Below the pieces are notes generated by a model. The model was not told the DNA's origin. It ran no database searches and saw only the letters and a program-made list of their open reading frames with translations. The position numbers were made by a program, and so were the translations under genes. From an uncultured Rhodopila sp. (lineage in GTDB: Bacteria; Pseudomonadota; Alphaproteobacteria; Acetobacterales; Acetobacteraceae): DNA of 64,000 nucleotides. The DNA is taken from contig CAINOE010000109.1 in assembly GCA_903851415.1 (NCBI GenBank), positions 183,241 to 247,240 on the forward strand, given 5' to 3'. Positions 32,154 to 41,220 of the stretch are shown here, in pieces (within the stretch, counting starts at the first letter, position 1; each line of letters begins with the position of its first letter).

Positions 32154-34166
32154 ATGCAGATGCCGCCTAACCGGCCGCTTAGCGTCAAGGTTCTGGCGCT
32201 GGTCCTGGGATCGTATCTGACCACGCTTGCCGCGCTTCTGGCCGGCTCCGCCTATCTGACCCACGACCGCATGATCAGCGACCGCATCGCCAAGCTGCAA
32301 GCGGTCGTCGACGTCGCGGAAACCCGGGCGAAGCAGTTGCAAGCGGATATCGCCGCCGGCCGGGTGGCCCGGGAGGAGGCGATCGATAGCTTCCGCAACT
32401 TCATTTACGCAACGCGTTACAACGGCGACGAATACCTGTTCGTCTATGACTACGATGGCAACACCATCGCCCTTGGCAACGATCCTGCGATGCAGGGCCA
32501 CAATCGCATGGCGTTGCGGGACGTCACCGGGAAGCTGCTCATCCAGTCGATCATCGCCTCGTCGCGCGGCAACGGCGGCACGCTGAACTACTGGTATCCG
32601 CGCAAACCCGGCGAAGCGCCGGTGCCGAAGCTGGCCTATGTCCGGGAATTCCCTCCCTGGGACCTGGTGATCGGCACCGGCGTCTACATCGGCGATATCG
32701 ACTCGGCTTTCCGGAGGTATCTGTTCGACGTCGCCATGGTGGTGCTCGGCGCCCTGGCCGTCGCGGGCGGGCTGGCCGCGTGGATTGGCCGCGACGTTGC
32801 CGCGTCGGTGTCGCAGCGGCGGGCCGCCGAGGCGAAGATCATTCATCTCGCGCACCACGACATGCTGACCGGCTTGCCGAACCGCGCCTGCTTCCAGGAC
32901 AGGCTCACGGAGGCGATCGATCAGTCGAAACGTAATCCATCGGACGGTGTCGCCCTGCTGCTGTGCGACCTCGATCGCTTCAAGGAGGTGAACGACACCT
33001 ACGGCCACCCGGCCGGAGACGAACTCCTGCGCATGGCGGCGGCGCGGATGCTCGACACGATCCGGAGGGGCGACCTGCTGGCTCGCCTCGGCGGCGATGA
33101 GTTCGCTTTCGCCCTTGTGGCGTGCCGGCATCCCCGCCAGGCGGAATCGCTGGCCGGGCGCGTCATCGATATGCTGGGCCGTCAGTTCGAGATCCAGGGT
33201 CACGCGGTTTCGATTGGCGTGAGCATCGGCATCGCCATGGCCCGGGGCGGCGCAACCGACCCCGTGGAGCTGATGAAGCAGGCCGACACCGCGCTGTATG
33301 TCTCCAAGCACCGGGGCCGCGGCATGTTCACTGTGTATGACCCGGCCATGAGCCAGGGGATGCAGGAGCGCTTCGAGCTTGAGGCCGATCTGCGCCGCGC
33401 GAGCCGAAGCGGGGAGTTCGTGGCGCACTATCAGCCTATCGTGGCGCTTCCGGAGCGACATGTGGTCGGGTTCGAGGCCCTGATGCGCTGGCAGCACCCC
33501 GAGCGCGGGCTTCTCCAACCCGATTCGTTCATCAAGGCAGCCGAGGAATGCGGGCTTCTGGCCGATATCGGCCAGGGCATCCTCCGCAGGGCTTGCCTCG
33601 ACGCCGCGCGCTGGGAGCGAGACATCCGGGTGGCGGTCAACATCTCATCGCAGCAGTTGCAGGTGCCGGATTTCGCTGCCGCGGTGCAGGCCGCACTGGC
33701 CGGCGCCGGCCTGGCCGCCGATCGGCTGGAGCTTGAAATCACCGAGCGGGTCTTGCTCACCGACACCGAGACCGGTCTGTCCGCCCTGGCGCAACTCCGC
33801 GCGCTGGGGGTGCACATCTCGCTCGACGACTTCGGGACCGGCTACTCGTCATTGAGTTATCTGCAAAAATTCCCGGTCGACAGGATCAAGGTGGACAGGT
33901 CCTTTGTCCACAACCTTGGTACGGCAACGGAGGCGGAGGCGATCATTCGCGCCGTTGTCAGCCTTGGCACGGTGCTGGGCATCCGCACGCTTGCCGAGGG
34001 CATCGAAACGGAGGATCAGGCCAGGCGGGCGGTCGCGGCGACCTGCAACGAGGGTCAGGGCTATCTGTTCAGCCGCCCGGTGCCGGCCGCGGAGGTCGCC
34101 GGCGTGATCGAGCGGCTGGGCGGGCTGGCACGGCTGCAGGCGGCGGAGACTGTTTCCGCCCGGTGA
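32154..34166 (+). CDS. Cache-GGDEF-EAL bifunctional cyclic-di-GMP protein
   Basis: The 670-residue membrane protein has a first membrane segment at 12-34 and a single-Cache sensor at about 40-185 (YLFVYDYDGNTIALGNDPAMQG, PWDLVIGTGVYIGDID). A second membrane segment lies at 188-211. The GGDEF domain spans about 225-395 with intact RLGGDEF (313-317) and an allosteric I-site RRGD (304-307). The EAL domain spans about 410-660 with EALMRW (441-446), Asn496, the ITE motif and DDFGTGYSS (558-566). Both catalytic sites look competent, so it could make and degrade cyclic-di-GMP. It follows the MCP gene by 50 bases and probably senses a related ligand. Confidence 0.95.
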   Translation: MQMPPNRPLSVKVLALVLGSYLTTLAALLAGSAYLTHDRMISDRIAKLQAVVDVAETRAKQLQADIAAGRVAREEAIDSFRNFIYATRYNGDEYLFVYDYDGNTIALGNDPAMQGHNRMALRDVTGKLLIQSIIASSRGNGGTLNYWYPRKPGEAPVPKLAYVREFPPWDLVIGTGVYIGDIDSAFRRYLFDVAMVVLGALAVAGGLAAWIGRDVAASVSQRRAAEAKIIHLAHHDMLTGLPNRACFQDRLTEAIDQSKRNPSDGVALLLCDLDRFKEVNDTYGHPAGDELLRMAAARMLDTIRRGDLLARLGGDEFAFALVACRHPRQAESLAGRVIDMLGRQFEIQGHAVSIGVSIGIAMARGGATDPVELMKQADTALYVSKHRGRGMFTVYDPAMSQGMQERFELEADLRRASRSGEFVAHYQPIVALPERHVVGFEALMRWQHPERGLLQPDSFIKAAEECGLLADIGQGILRRACLDAARWERDIRVAVNISSQQLQVPDFAAAVQAALAGAGLAADRLELEITERVLLTDTETGLSALAQLRALGVHISLDDFGTGYSSLSYLQKFPVDRIKVDRSFVHNLGTATEAEAIIRAVVSLGTVLGIRTLAEGIETEDQARRAVAATCNEGQGYLFSRPVPAAEVAGVIERLGGLARLQAAETVSAR

Positions 34167-34198
34167 TGGCGGAGGCCGGCGGGGTCGTTCTCTCAGCG

Positions 34199-34633
34199 TC
34201 ATGGCTCGCCTTGTCCGGGAGGTGACGAGAGGGAAGATGACGAGAGGGAAGAATGCCAGAGTCCCTCGACAAGCTCGGCCTCGCCGTCCCCCGGCCACGC
34301 GGGCATTGTGACCGCGACGGCAGCCAGCGGCCCATCCGGCTCTGCCCGGAACTGGAAGCGCGTGCCGGCCGCGATCGTCAGGCATGCGCCCGGAACAAGC
34401 GCGGCGAGGTCGTCCTGACCTCCGGCGGATCGCCACATCTCGCCGCGGCCTGACAGGATGAACCAGATTTCGTCGACCGTGCGGTGCCGCACGGCGCGGG
34501 ACACCTGCCCGGCGGCGAGCCGGAAATGCGCCATGCTGCCGCCCTTGGCGGCCAGCAGGATGCGGACCTCCGACCCGTCCGGAGCGATGACGTCGAAGCG
34601 GTCCGGCAGCATCATGGATGGCAGGATTGGCAT
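34199..34633 (-). CDS. cupin domain protein
   Basis: The 144-residue protein is a single cupin barrel. The first motif region is around RAVRHRTVDEIWFILSGRGEMW, and a proline/glycine second motif follows (LVPGACLTIAAGTRFQFRAEPDGPLA). It resembles small cytosolic cupins that bind a metal through His/Glu residues, but no substrate is evident. The last residues are low complexity (SSLSSSSLSS) because of a 15-base tandem duplication at 34224-34253. The gene is convergent with the cyclic-di-GMP gene and divergent from trpG. Confidence 0.78.
   Translation of the reverse strand: MPILPSMMLPDRFDVIAPDGSEVRILLAAKGGSMAHFRLAAGQVSRAVRHRTVDEIWFILSGRGEMWRSAGGQDDLAALVPGACLTIAAGTRFQFRAEPDGPLAAVAVTMPAWPGDGEAELVEGLWHSSLSSSSLSSPPGQGEP
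34224..34253. repeat. 15-base tandem duplication at the 3' end of the cupin gene
   Basis: GACGAGAGGGAAGAT is followed directly by GACGAGAGGGAAGAA. It lies in frame within the last codons of the cupin gene (about residues 128-137) and adds five residues per copy. Confidence 0.85.
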
Positions 34634-34732
34634 TCAACGCTCCGGTCCCATCGGCCGCCCGCCCGGGGTCAACGCGCGGCAAGACGTTCCGTCATTGACC
34701 GCCGCCCGCCGCCGGACCAAAGATGCGCCGCC

Positions 34733-35329
34733 ATGATCCTGCTCATCGACAACTACGACAGCTTCACCTTCAACCTCTACCACTTCCTGGGCGATGTCGG
34801 CGCTCAATGTGAAGTGTGGCGGAATGACAAGCTGTCGGTGCCCGAGGCCCTGGCGATGCAGCCGGAGGCCATCGTCCTCTCGCCCGGCCCGTGCACACCG
34901 ACGGAAGCCGGCATCTGCCTCGAACTGATCGCCGCCGCGGCCGGCAAGGTGCCGCTGTTGGGCGTGTGCCTCGGACACCAGGCCATCGGCCAGGCGTTCG
35001 GCGGCAAGGTCATCCGCGCGCCGCAGCCGATGCACGGCAAGGTCAGCGCGATCAGCCATACGGGAACCGATCTCTTCGCCGGCCTGCCGTCACCGTTCCA
35101 CGCCACGCGCTATCACAGCCTGATCGTAGAGCGCGACGGCATCCCCGATACGCTGGTTCCCTCCGCCTGGACCGGCGACGGCCTGATCATGGCGATGCAC
35201 CACCGCACCCTGCCCATCTTCGGCGTGCAGTTCCATCCCGAGAGCATCGCCAGCGAGCATGGCCACGCCGTGCTGGCCAATTTCCTGGCGATCGCCCGCG
35301 GCAGCCACTCTCCGGCGCGCGCGGCCTGA
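34733..35329 (+). CDS. trpG: anthranilate synthase component II (glutamine amidotransferase)
   Basis: The 198-residue class I amidotransferase opens [20 protein letters not shown]. It carries the oxyanion motif LSPGPCTP, the nucleophile Cys79 in LLGVCLGHQ, and the His-Glu pair in [12 protein letters not shown]. It delivers ammonia to the TrpE chain for anthranilate synthesis and may also serve PabB. The trpE gene is not beside it, so the operon here is trpG-trpD-trpC-moaC. The stop is followed two bases later by the trpD start. The start has no strong ribosome-binding site. Confidence 0.96.
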   Translation: MILLIDNYDSFTFNLYHFLGDVGAQCEVWRNDKLSVPEALAMQPEAIVLSPGPCTPTEAGICLELIAAAAGKVPLLGVCLGHQAIGQAFGGKVIRAPQPMHGKVSAISHTGTDLFAGLPSPFHATRYHSLIVERDGIPDTLVPSAWTGDGLIMAMHHRTLPIFGVQFHPESIASEHGHAVLANFLAIARGSHSPARAA

Positions 35330-35331
35330 TC

Positions 35332-36354
35332 ATGCCGGCGACGCTGAAACCCGTGATCGCCCGTCTGGCTGCCGGCGAAACCCTGACGGATGACCAGGCC
35401 GAGGCGGCATTCGACGTCATCATGTCGGGCGAGGCCACGCCGGCGCAAATCGGCGCCCTGCTGATGGCGATGCGGCTGCGCGGCGAGACGGTGGCGGAGA
35501 TTACCGGCGCGGTTCGTGCCATGCGGGCACGCATGACGGCGATCGAGGCGCCCGCCGGCGCGATGGATGTGTGCGGCACCGGCGGCGACGGCGCGGGGAC
35601 GCTGAACGTCTCCTCGGCAGTGACCTTCGTGGTCGCCGGCTGCGGCGTGCCGGTCGCCAAGCACGGCAACCGCGCCTTGTCGTCGCGCACCGGCGGGGCC
35701 GATGTGCTGACCGCCCTCGGGGTTAACGTCGACGCGCCGATGGACGCATTGCCAGCGATCCTGGCCGAAGCCGGCTGCGTGTTCCTGTTCGCGCCGCGGC
35801 ATCACCCGTCGATGCGGCATGCCGCCGGACCGCGGGTGGAGTTGGGGACGCGCACGATCTTCAATCTGCTTGGCCCGCTGGCCAATCCGGCGCGGGTGCG
35901 GCGGCAACTGACCGGCGTTTTCGCGCCGGACTGGACCCGTCCGATGGCAGAGACGTTGCTGGCGCTGGGGCATGACTCGGCGTGGATCGTGCATGGGCAG
36001 GGTCTGGATGAGCTGACCGTCGCCGGCCCGAACCATGTCACCGCGCTGCTGGACCAGGAGATCCGCAGCTTCGTTTTACAACCAGAGGACGCCGGCCTGC
36101 CGTGCTCCCCCATCGCGGCGATCCGCGGCGGCGATGCGGCATTCAACGCGGCGGCTCTGCAATCACTTTTGCAGGGTGCGGCCGGCGCCTACCGTGATAC
36201 CGTGTTGCTCAATGCGTCCGCTGCGTTGATCGTCGCCGGAGTGGCCGGCGACCTGCGCGAAGGTGTAGAGTTGGCCTCGGCCGCCATCGCATCCGGGGCG
36301 GCGCTCGCGGCGTTGGAGACCCTGCGGCGCGTCAGCGCCGCGACTGAATCCTGA
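35332..36354 (+). CDS. trpD: anthranilate phosphoribosyltransferase
   Basis: The 340-residue protein matches TrpD. The N-terminal helical domain holds [23 protein letters not shown], and the phosphoribosyl pyrophosphate site is [37 protein letters not shown]. Further motifs are [37 protein letters not shown] and DELTVAGPN. It transfers phosphoribose to anthranilate, step two of tryptophan synthesis. It is spaced two bases from trpG and 16 bases from trpC. Confidence 0.97.
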   Translation: MPATLKPVIARLAAGETLTDDQAEAAFDVIMSGEATPAQIGALLMAMRLRGETVAEITGAVRAMRARMTAIEAPAGAMDVCGTGGDGAGTLNVSSAVTFVVAGCGVPVAKHGNRALSSRTGGADVLTALGVNVDAPMDALPAILAEAGCVFLFAPRHHPSMRHAAGPRVELGTRTIFNLLGPLANPARVRRQLTGVFAPDWTRPMAETLLALGHDSAWIVHGQGLDELTVAGPNHVTALLDQEIRSFVLQPEDAGLPCSPIAAIRGGDAAFNAAALQSLLQGAAGAYRDTVLLNASAALIVAGVAGDLREGVELASAAIASGAALAALETLRRVSAATES

Positions 36355-36370
36355 AATCCAGGGAGAGCGA

Positions 36371-37198
36371 ATGCCAGACGATTTAAGCTCGATGCCGGAC
36401 GTGCTCGCCCGGATCTGCGGCGACGTCCGGGCCGATATAGCGGCACGCAAGGCGGTACGCGGGATCGACGCGCTGCGCAATGAAATCGCTGCGCGCAACG
36501 ATCCGCCGCGCGGCTTCGGCTTCGCCTTGAAGACCGCCTCGGCAAGCGGCCGCTACGGGCTGATCGCCGAGATCAAGAAGGCGTCACCCTCCGGCGGCCT
36601 GATCCGGGAGGATTTCGACCCGCCGGCGCTGGCCCGCGCCTATGCGGCCGGCGGAGCGGCCTGCCTGTCGGTGCTCACCGAGCGGACGCATTTCCAGGGC
36701 GACCCGGCGCATCTGAAGGCAGCCCGCGCGGCGGTAACCCTGCCTGTGCTGCGCAAGGACTTCATGATCGATCCGTGGCAGATCTACGAAAGCCGCGCGA
36801 TGGGGGCGGACTGCATTCTGCTGATCATGGCGGCGCTATCGGACACGCAGGCGCGGGAGCTTGAGCAGCTCTCGCTGAGCATGGACATGGATGTGCTGGT
36901 GGAGGTGCATGACCGCGACGAACTCGAACGGGCGCTGCTGCTGGAAACGTCGTTGATCGGGATCAACAACCGCAATCTCAGGACCCTGGTAACCGATCTG
37001 TGCGTGACCGAGGAGCTTGCGCCGCTGGTTCCGCCGGACCGCTTCCTGATCGCGGAAAGCGGTGTCCGGGACAACGCGGATGTGGAGCGTCTGGCGGCGG
37101 TGGGGCTGAATTGCTACCTCGTGGGTGAGAGCCTGATGCTGCAGGAGGACCTGACCGCCGCGACGCGGGCGTTGCTGGGAGACGCCACGCCGGAATGA
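36371..37198 (+). CDS. trpC: indole-3-glycerol-phosphate synthase
   Basis: The 275-residue TIM barrel carries the family signatures [74 protein letters not shown] and [14 protein letters not shown]. The catalytic Lys and Glu residues of these motifs are in place. It closes the indole ring from CdRP. It ends with a four-base ATGA overlap onto moaC. Confidence 0.97.
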   Translation: MPDDLSSMPDVLARICGDVRADIAARKAVRGIDALRNEIAARNDPPRGFGFALKTASASGRYGLIAEIKKASPSGGLIREDFDPPALARAYAAGGAACLSVLTERTHFQGDPAHLKAARAAVTLPVLRKDFMIDPWQIYESRAMGADCILLIMAALSDTQARELEQLSLSMDMDVLVEVHDRDELERALLLETSLIGINNRNLRTLVTDLCVTEELAPLVPPDRFLIAESGVRDNADVERLAAVGLNCYLVGESLMLQEDLTAATRALLGDATPE

Positions 37199-37665
37199 GC
37201 GGGTTTACCCATTTCGACAAGGCTGGCAATGCGGCCATGGTCGATGTGTCGGACAAGGCGGTGACGGCGCGCACGGCAACCGCCCGGGCGCATGTGGCGA
37301 TGCAGCCGGAAACTCTGGCGATGATCCGGGCCGGGTCCGCGAAAAAGGGCGACGTGCTCGGGGTGGCCCGGCTGGCCGGGATCATGGCGGCGAAGCGCAC
37401 CGCCGAGCTGATCCCGCTATGCCACCCGCTGCCGATTTCCGCGGTGACCGTGGAGCTGGAGGCGGTCGGCACCGGCGTGGAGATCGCCGCCACGGTGCGC
37501 ACCACGGGCCGGACCGGGGTGGAGATGGAGGCTCTGACGGCCGCGAGCGTGGCGGCTCTGACGGTTTACGACATGTGCAAGGCGGTGGACCGGTCGATGC
37601 GAATCGAGGCGCTGCGGGTGACGCACAAGGACGGCGGCAAGTCGGGGGCGTTTTCGCAGGACTGA
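37195..37665 (+). CDS. moaC: cyclic pyranopterin monophosphate synthase MoaC
   Basis: The 156-residue protein matches Moa[53 protein letters not shown], and [29 protein letters not shown]. It acts with MoaA in the first step of molybdenum cofactor synthesis. Its place behind trpC (trpC-moaC-moeA order) is usual in Alphaproteobacteria; moeA does not follow here. Instead a DUF4160/DUF2442 pair comes next. Confidence 0.97.
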   Translation: MSGFTHFDKAGNAAMVDVSDKAVTARTATARAHVAMQPETLAMIRAGSAKKGDVLGVARLAGIMAAKRTAELIPLCHPLPISAVTVELEAVGTGVEIAATVRTTGRTGVEMEALTAASVAALTVYDMCKAVDRSMRIEALRVTHKDGGKSGAFSQD

Positions 37666-37794
37666 GCGGCCGGCAGATGTTTCGCGTTGCACGTGACGAT
37701 TGCGCTATGCTGTTGTACTGAACCCGTTGCAGCTTCCACATTTCGAGCCGGCGTCGAGGGGCTTGATAACCGATCAGTTGGGTTCTATGTCCGC

Positions 37795-38043
37795 ATGGTT
37801 GTCGTTCATCGGGCACACGGCTATCGGTTCGTCTTATACACCGCTGATCATGAGCCGGCTCACGTCCACATTACCGGTCCCGGGCAGGCGAAAATCAATC
37901 TATTGGGCCGCGATGGCGCACCGGAGCTTGTCTTCAGTGCCGGTATCAAGCGGGCCGACTTGCGGCGCCTGATGGAAGAGGTCTTCAAACGCCGGGATGC
38001 GTTCTTGCACGATTGGAAGCGAATTCATGAAGCCTCCGACTGA
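37795..38043 (+). CDS. DUF4160 protein (toxin-antitoxin-like pair, first gene)
   Basis: The 82-residue protein matches DUF4160: VHRAHGYRFVLYTADHEPAHVHITGPGQAKINLLG, with the PAHVH motif, and a basic C-terminus (RRLMEEVFKRRDAFLHDWKRIHEA). I start it at ATG 37795 on family grounds although the frame is open to 37687. DUF4160 genes are almost always followed by DUF2442 genes, as here with a 17-base overlap, an arrangement typical of toxin-antitoxin operons. Toxicity has not been shown for this pair to my knowledge. Confidence 0.82.
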   Translation: MVVVHRAHGYRFVLYTADHEPAHVHITGPGQAKINLLGRDGAPELVFSAGIKRADLRRLMEEVFKRRDAFLHDWKRIHEASD

Positions 38044-38446
38044 CGCACAACTCGAGCTTGCCGAGGACCGCGGCCTTGCGATGCTTGAGAGCGAGCCCCG
38101 TGCCAGAACCGCCCGTCTGAACGCCGAAACGGGCCGGATCGAAATCGATCTGGTAAACGACTGCACCTACGCGTTTCCGGCGCAGCTTGTCGAGGATTTG
38201 CAGCGCGCAAGCCCCGAGGCGTTAGCCGACATCGTCGTTGATGGACTTGGCTTCAACCTGCACTGGCCGGCGCTGGACGTCGATCTTTATGTTCCGGCGC
38301 TGGTTTCGGGGATTTTTGGAACGCGAGCCTGGATGACGCGGGCGCTTGCCCGCGCGGCGGGGCAGACGACCTCGCCGGCCAAAGCGGCGGCGGCGCGTGC
38401 CAACGGCGCCAAGGGCGGACGGCCGCGCAAGGCGCTGGCCGGGTAA
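38027..38446 (+). CDS. DUF2442 protein (toxin-antitoxin-like pair, second gene)
   Basis: The 139-residue protein carries a DUF2442 domain (RIEIDLVNDCTYAFPAQLVEDLQRASPEALADIVVDGLGFNLHWPALDVDLYVPALVSGIFG). It ends with a basic, Ala-rich tail (AKAAAARANGAKGGRPRKA) that may bind DNA. ATG 38027 has GGAAGCG upstream. It overlaps DUF4160 and is its expected partner, possibly the antitoxin or regulator. Confidence 0.82.
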   Translation: MKPPTDAQLELAEDRGLAMLESEPRARTARLNAETGRIEIDLVNDCTYAFPAQLVEDLQRASPEALADIVVDGLGFNLHWPALDVDLYVPALVSGIFGTRAWMTRALARAAGQTTSPAKAAAARANGAKGGRPRKALAG

Positions 38447-38448
38447 AT

Positions 38449-39003
38449 CTATCGCCGCCTTTCCTCCAGCCCCCGGTCGATCCCCGCCAGCAGCCATCCG
38501 AAGAACACCATCAGCAACCCCGAGCTGACCGCGTTCAGCGTGAACAGCGACGCATAGGCCCCGCCGGAGAACCGTATCGGCGGGATGTCCAGCCGCCCGC
38601 GGGTCAGCAGCCAGACTCCCAGCGGCAGCGCCGTCATTGCCAGCATCACGAACCGCTCCCGCCAGCCGAACAGGATCGCGGCCAGCATCCCGCACGGCAG
38701 GTACAGCAACTGCACGCCAGCCGCCTCGCCCAGCATCAGCGAGACAAACACCACGTTGGCCACAGAGAACACCACCAGCGCCACCCGGCCGAGCAGCCCG
38801 GACCGCCGCGAAATGGCCGGGACGGCGAAGAACAACAGGCTGGAGAAGGCATCGGGAATGCCGATCCAGGCGTCCCGGCCGACGATCCACCAGAGGTAGA
38901 GCGGGTAGTAGGGCTGGTTCCAGGCAAGCACCATGGCGATGGTGTTGGACGCCGAGACCCGGGGATCGTCCGTCGCCATGTAGGCGCGAAGCCAGCGCAG
39001 CAT
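38449..39003 (-). CDS. predicted membrane protein, unknown family
   Basis: The 184-residue protein is hydrophobic with about five or six membrane segments (for example YYPLYLWWIVG, FSSLLFFAVPAI, VALVVFSVANVVFVSLML, LPCGMLAAILFG, MLAMTALPLGVWLL and SGLLMVFFGWLLAGI). It ends in a basic tail (GLEERRR). The layout recalls membrane sensor modules fused to cyclases, but no output domain is present. I do not recognise the family. It is convergent with the DUF2442 gene, two bases apart, and reads toward it. Confidence 0.65.
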   Translation of the reverse strand: MLRWLRAYMATDDPRVSASNTIAMVLAWNQPYYPLYLWWIVGRDAWIGIPDAFSSLLFFAVPAISRRSGLLGRVALVVFSVANVVFVSLMLGEAAGVQLLYLPCGMLAAILFGWRERFVMLAMTALPLGVWLLTRGRLDIPPIRFSGGAYASLFTLNAVSSGLLMVFFGWLLAGIDRGLEERRR

Positions 39004-39132
39004 CTAAGATTTCCAGTCCGTTATCAAATGGCCGATCGGCCGGGAGACAGGTCGATTTGGTCCGCCTTCCGGTTCGCCGGGCGAGAGCGCGACTGCACCG
39101 TCCCGGGGCCGGGGCCAGGCCGGTGCGGCAAC

Positions 39133-39190
39133 AGAACGCCAGTTTTTAGCCCAGAGGAAGAAATGAGGGGCACAGAGGGCACACAGCGAG
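39133..39190 (+). repeat. CACAGAGGAAG-type repeat, left copy of pair 2
   Basis: The copy reads GAACGCCAGTTTTTAGC, CCAGAGGAAGAAATGAGGGG, CACAGAGGGCACACAGCGAG. It is related to the pair at 1127-1527 and faces its own right partner in inverted orientation. Compared with the right copy it has several substitutions. Confidence 0.72.
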
Positions 39191-39307
39191 CGGAACCAAG
39201 GGGTGAGCGCCCATTGTAAGATCTCCCCGGGCGGACAGAACGCGGCGGAACTCCGGACCACGGACCAACGCGCCGGCGGCAAGATACCGATCGAAGCGCA
39301 ACGCTTG

Positions 39308-39366
39308 CTTCTCTGTGTGCTCTGTGGCCCTCATTTCTTCCTCTGTGGTAAGATTCTTGCTTGCAA
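39308..39366 (-). repeat. CACAGAGGAAG-type repeat, right copy of pair 2
   Basis: On the minus strand it reads CTTACCACAGAGGAAG, AAATGAGGGCCACAGAG, CACACAGAGAAGC. The inverted copies would form a stem of roughly 55 bases with mismatches around a 117-base loop. Confidence 0.72.
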
Positions 39367-39397
39367 CAAACGATCAGTCCGGGACGGCTCCGGCCCC

Positions 39398-40423
39398 TCA
39401 CAGCGGCCGCAGCCGGTAATGGCTGACCCCCCATTCCTCCCCCCCGGCATGCCCGAACAGCCCCGCCGTCGCCAGGAAGAACAGCCGCCAGCGGCGCTTC
39501 CACAACGGCGCCTCGGCCCCGTAAACCCCGCGCAGCACCTCCATCACCGCGTCCTGCTCGCGGTCGAAATTGGCCAGCCAGTCGCGCGCGGTGCGGGCGT
39601 AGTGCGTGCCGTTCCAGCGCCAGTCCGCCTCCAGCTCGAACACATCAGAGACGTGCCGGATCAGGCCGTGGCTCGGCATGATCCCGCCGGTGAAGAAGTG
39701 CTGCGCGATCCAGTCTTCCTTGTCGGCGGTGTCGAACAGATACGGCGCCGAGCGGTGGCTGAACACGTGCAGGAACAGCCGCCCGTCCGGGCGCAGCCAG
39801 CCGTGGATGCGGCGCAGCAGCGACTGCCAGTTGGTCATGTGCTCGAACATCTCCACCGAGACGATCCGGTCGAACGTCCCGGCGGCGGCGAAGTCATTCA
39901 TGTCGGCGGTGATCACCCGCAGGTTGCCGAACCCGCGCTTCGCCGCTTCCGCTTCGATATAAGCGCGCTGCGGACGGGAATTCGACACCGCCGTGATCCG
40001 CGCCGCCGGGAACCGCTCGGCCATCCACAGGCTGAGCGAGCCCCAGCCGCAGCCGAGTTCGAGGATGTCCTGCCCATCCGCCAGCCCCGCATGGTCGGCG
40101 GTCTCCGCAAGCGCGTGCTCCTCGGCCGCGGCCAGGGTGTCGGCATCCGTCCGGTACAGGCAGCAGGAGTATTTCCGGCGCGGCCCGAGCACCACGCCGA
40201 AGAACTCCGGCGCCACTTCGTAATGCTGTTGGTTCGCCGCGTCGGGCCGCACGGCGATTGGATGCTCGCTCATCAGGCGGGCGAAATCGACCTCCGACGC
40301 GCCGCCCGTGCGGGCCAGCTTGCGGCGGGTGCGGTCCACCAGGAAGGAGATCCCGGCGGAGGTGACAGCGTCCGGTATCGGCATGCGCTCGATGACGTTT
40401 GTGGCGGCGGTAACGAGGCTCAT
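39398..40423 (-). CDS. cyclopropane-fatty-acyl-phospholipid synthase-like methyltransferase (copy 1)
   Basis: This 341-residue SAM-dependent methyltransferase belongs to the Cfa/mycolic-acid group. It has NQQHYEVAPEFFGVVLGPRRKYSCCLY before the SAM motif DILELGCGWGSLSLWMAE. SVEMFEHMTNWQSLLRRIHGWLRPDG and FFTGGIMPSHGLI follow. The N-terminal lipid-binding part of classical Cfa is shortened. It probably methylates unsaturated acyl chains of membrane phospholipids. I start it at ATG 40423, which overlaps the DUF1295 stop by ATGA. It is the last gene of the leftward operon headed by the ECF sigma factor. A longer Cfa homologue ends the opposite arm. Confidence 0.88.
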   Translation of the reverse strand: MSLVTAATNVIERMPIPDAVTSAGISFLVDRTRRKLARTGGASEVDFARLMSEHPIAVRPDAANQQHYEVAPEFFGVVLGPRRKYSCCLYRTDADTLAAAEEHALAETADHAGLADGQDILELGCGWGSLSLWMAERFPAARITAVSNSRPQRAYIEAEAAKRGFGNLRVITADMNDFAAAGTFDRIVSVEMFEHMTNWQSLLRRIHGWLRPDGRLFLHVFSHRSAPYLFDTADKEDWIAQHFFTGGIMPSHGLIRHVSDVFELEADWRWNGTHYARTARDWLANFDREQDAVMEVLRGVYGAEAPLWKRRWRLFFLATAGLFGHAGGEEWGVSHYRLRPL

Positions 40424-41220
40424 GGGAGCGATCCTTTGGGCGGAAGCGGAAAGAACGGGCTGACCCGGGCCTGGTAGGCCGTATAGGCAGCGCCGCGCGA
40501 TTGCAGCATCTGCTTCTCCAGCAACGGAATGCCGGACACATAGACAAGCAGCCAGTACATGAAGGCCGGGCCGGAGACCGCCAGCCAGCCCCAATACCAG
40601 CCGCCGGACAGGTCGATTGCCAGCAGCGGGTAGGCGACCCAGCCGAGCCACTCGAAGAAGTAGTTCGGATGGCGCGACCATCCCCACAGCCCGGCATCGC
40701 AGACCCGGCCCTTGTTGGCGGGGTTGGCCTTGAAGCGGCGCAACTGCTCGTCAGCCAGGCCCTCACCTGCAACGGCAGAGATCAGCACGGCGATGCCGGC
40801 GACGTCCAGCAAGCGCGGCCAGGGTGCGGGGTTGTGCGCCGCCAGCATCATCGACAGGCCGAGCAGGGCGGCGGCGGCGGCCTGGATCTGCAGGAAGACG
40901 AACAGCCGCTTCTCGAATTCCGCCCCCCATTCCCGCCGCAGCGCCGCGTAACGCGCGTCCTCCGGCCCGTGCCTCGAGCGTTGCGCGATGTAAAGGCCAA
41001 GCCGCAGCGACCACAGCGCGATCAGCACGGCGACGACGACCTGGCGGGTGGAGGGCGCCCCGATCCCGGGAACCAGCGCCAGCACCAGTCCGGCGACGCC
41101 GAGACCGAACGACCAGACGGCGTCCACCCAGCCGGAGTTGCCGGTGGCGCGCTGCAGCGCCCAGGCCCCGGCCATAATGGCGGAGAGCAGAATGGCGGCG
41201 GCGACGAAGGTGATGATCAT
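40420..41220 (-). CDS. DUF1295 family membrane protein (steroid 5-alpha-reductase-like fold)
   Basis: The 266-residue protein has about six or seven membrane segments. Its C-terminal signature reads CDAGLWGWSRHPNYFFEWLGWVAYPLLAIDLSGGWYW, the DUF1295/isoprenylcysteine methyltransferase-like RHPNYF motif. Proteins of this group reduce or modify lipids and quinones; here a role in fatty-acyl modification fits the neighbours. It overlaps both flanking genes by four bases, so translation is coupled within the operon. Confidence 0.88.
   Translation of the reverse strand: MIITFVAAAILLSAIMAGAWALQRATGNSGWVDAVWSFGLGVAGLVLALVPGIGAPSTRQVVVAVLIALWSLRLGLYIAQRSRHGPEDARYAALRREWGAEFEKRLFVFLQIQAAAAALLGLSMMLAAHNPAPWPRLLDVAGIAVLISAVAGEGLADEQLRRFKANPANKGRVCDAGLWGWSRHPNYFFEWLGWVAYPLLAIDLSGGWYWGWLAVSGPAFMYWLLVYVSGIPLLEKQMLQSRGAAYTAYQARVSPFFPLPPKGSLP

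Larger units (their letters stand above)
39004..39397. other. intergenic region with second CACAGAGGAAG repeat pair
   Basis: No gene is supported in these 394 bases. The content is the inverted pair of repeats at 39133-39190 and 39308-39366 with a 117-base interior that resembles nothing else in the window. The flanking 129 bases toward 39004 include only unremarkable GC-rich sequence. Confidence 0.6.

Noticed and set aside
36953..36966. TTGATCGGGATCAA, a perfect FNR-type palindrome
   Set aside because: It lies inside trpC and encodes the conserved LIGINN motif of indole-glycerol-phosphate synthase, so coding constraint explains it.
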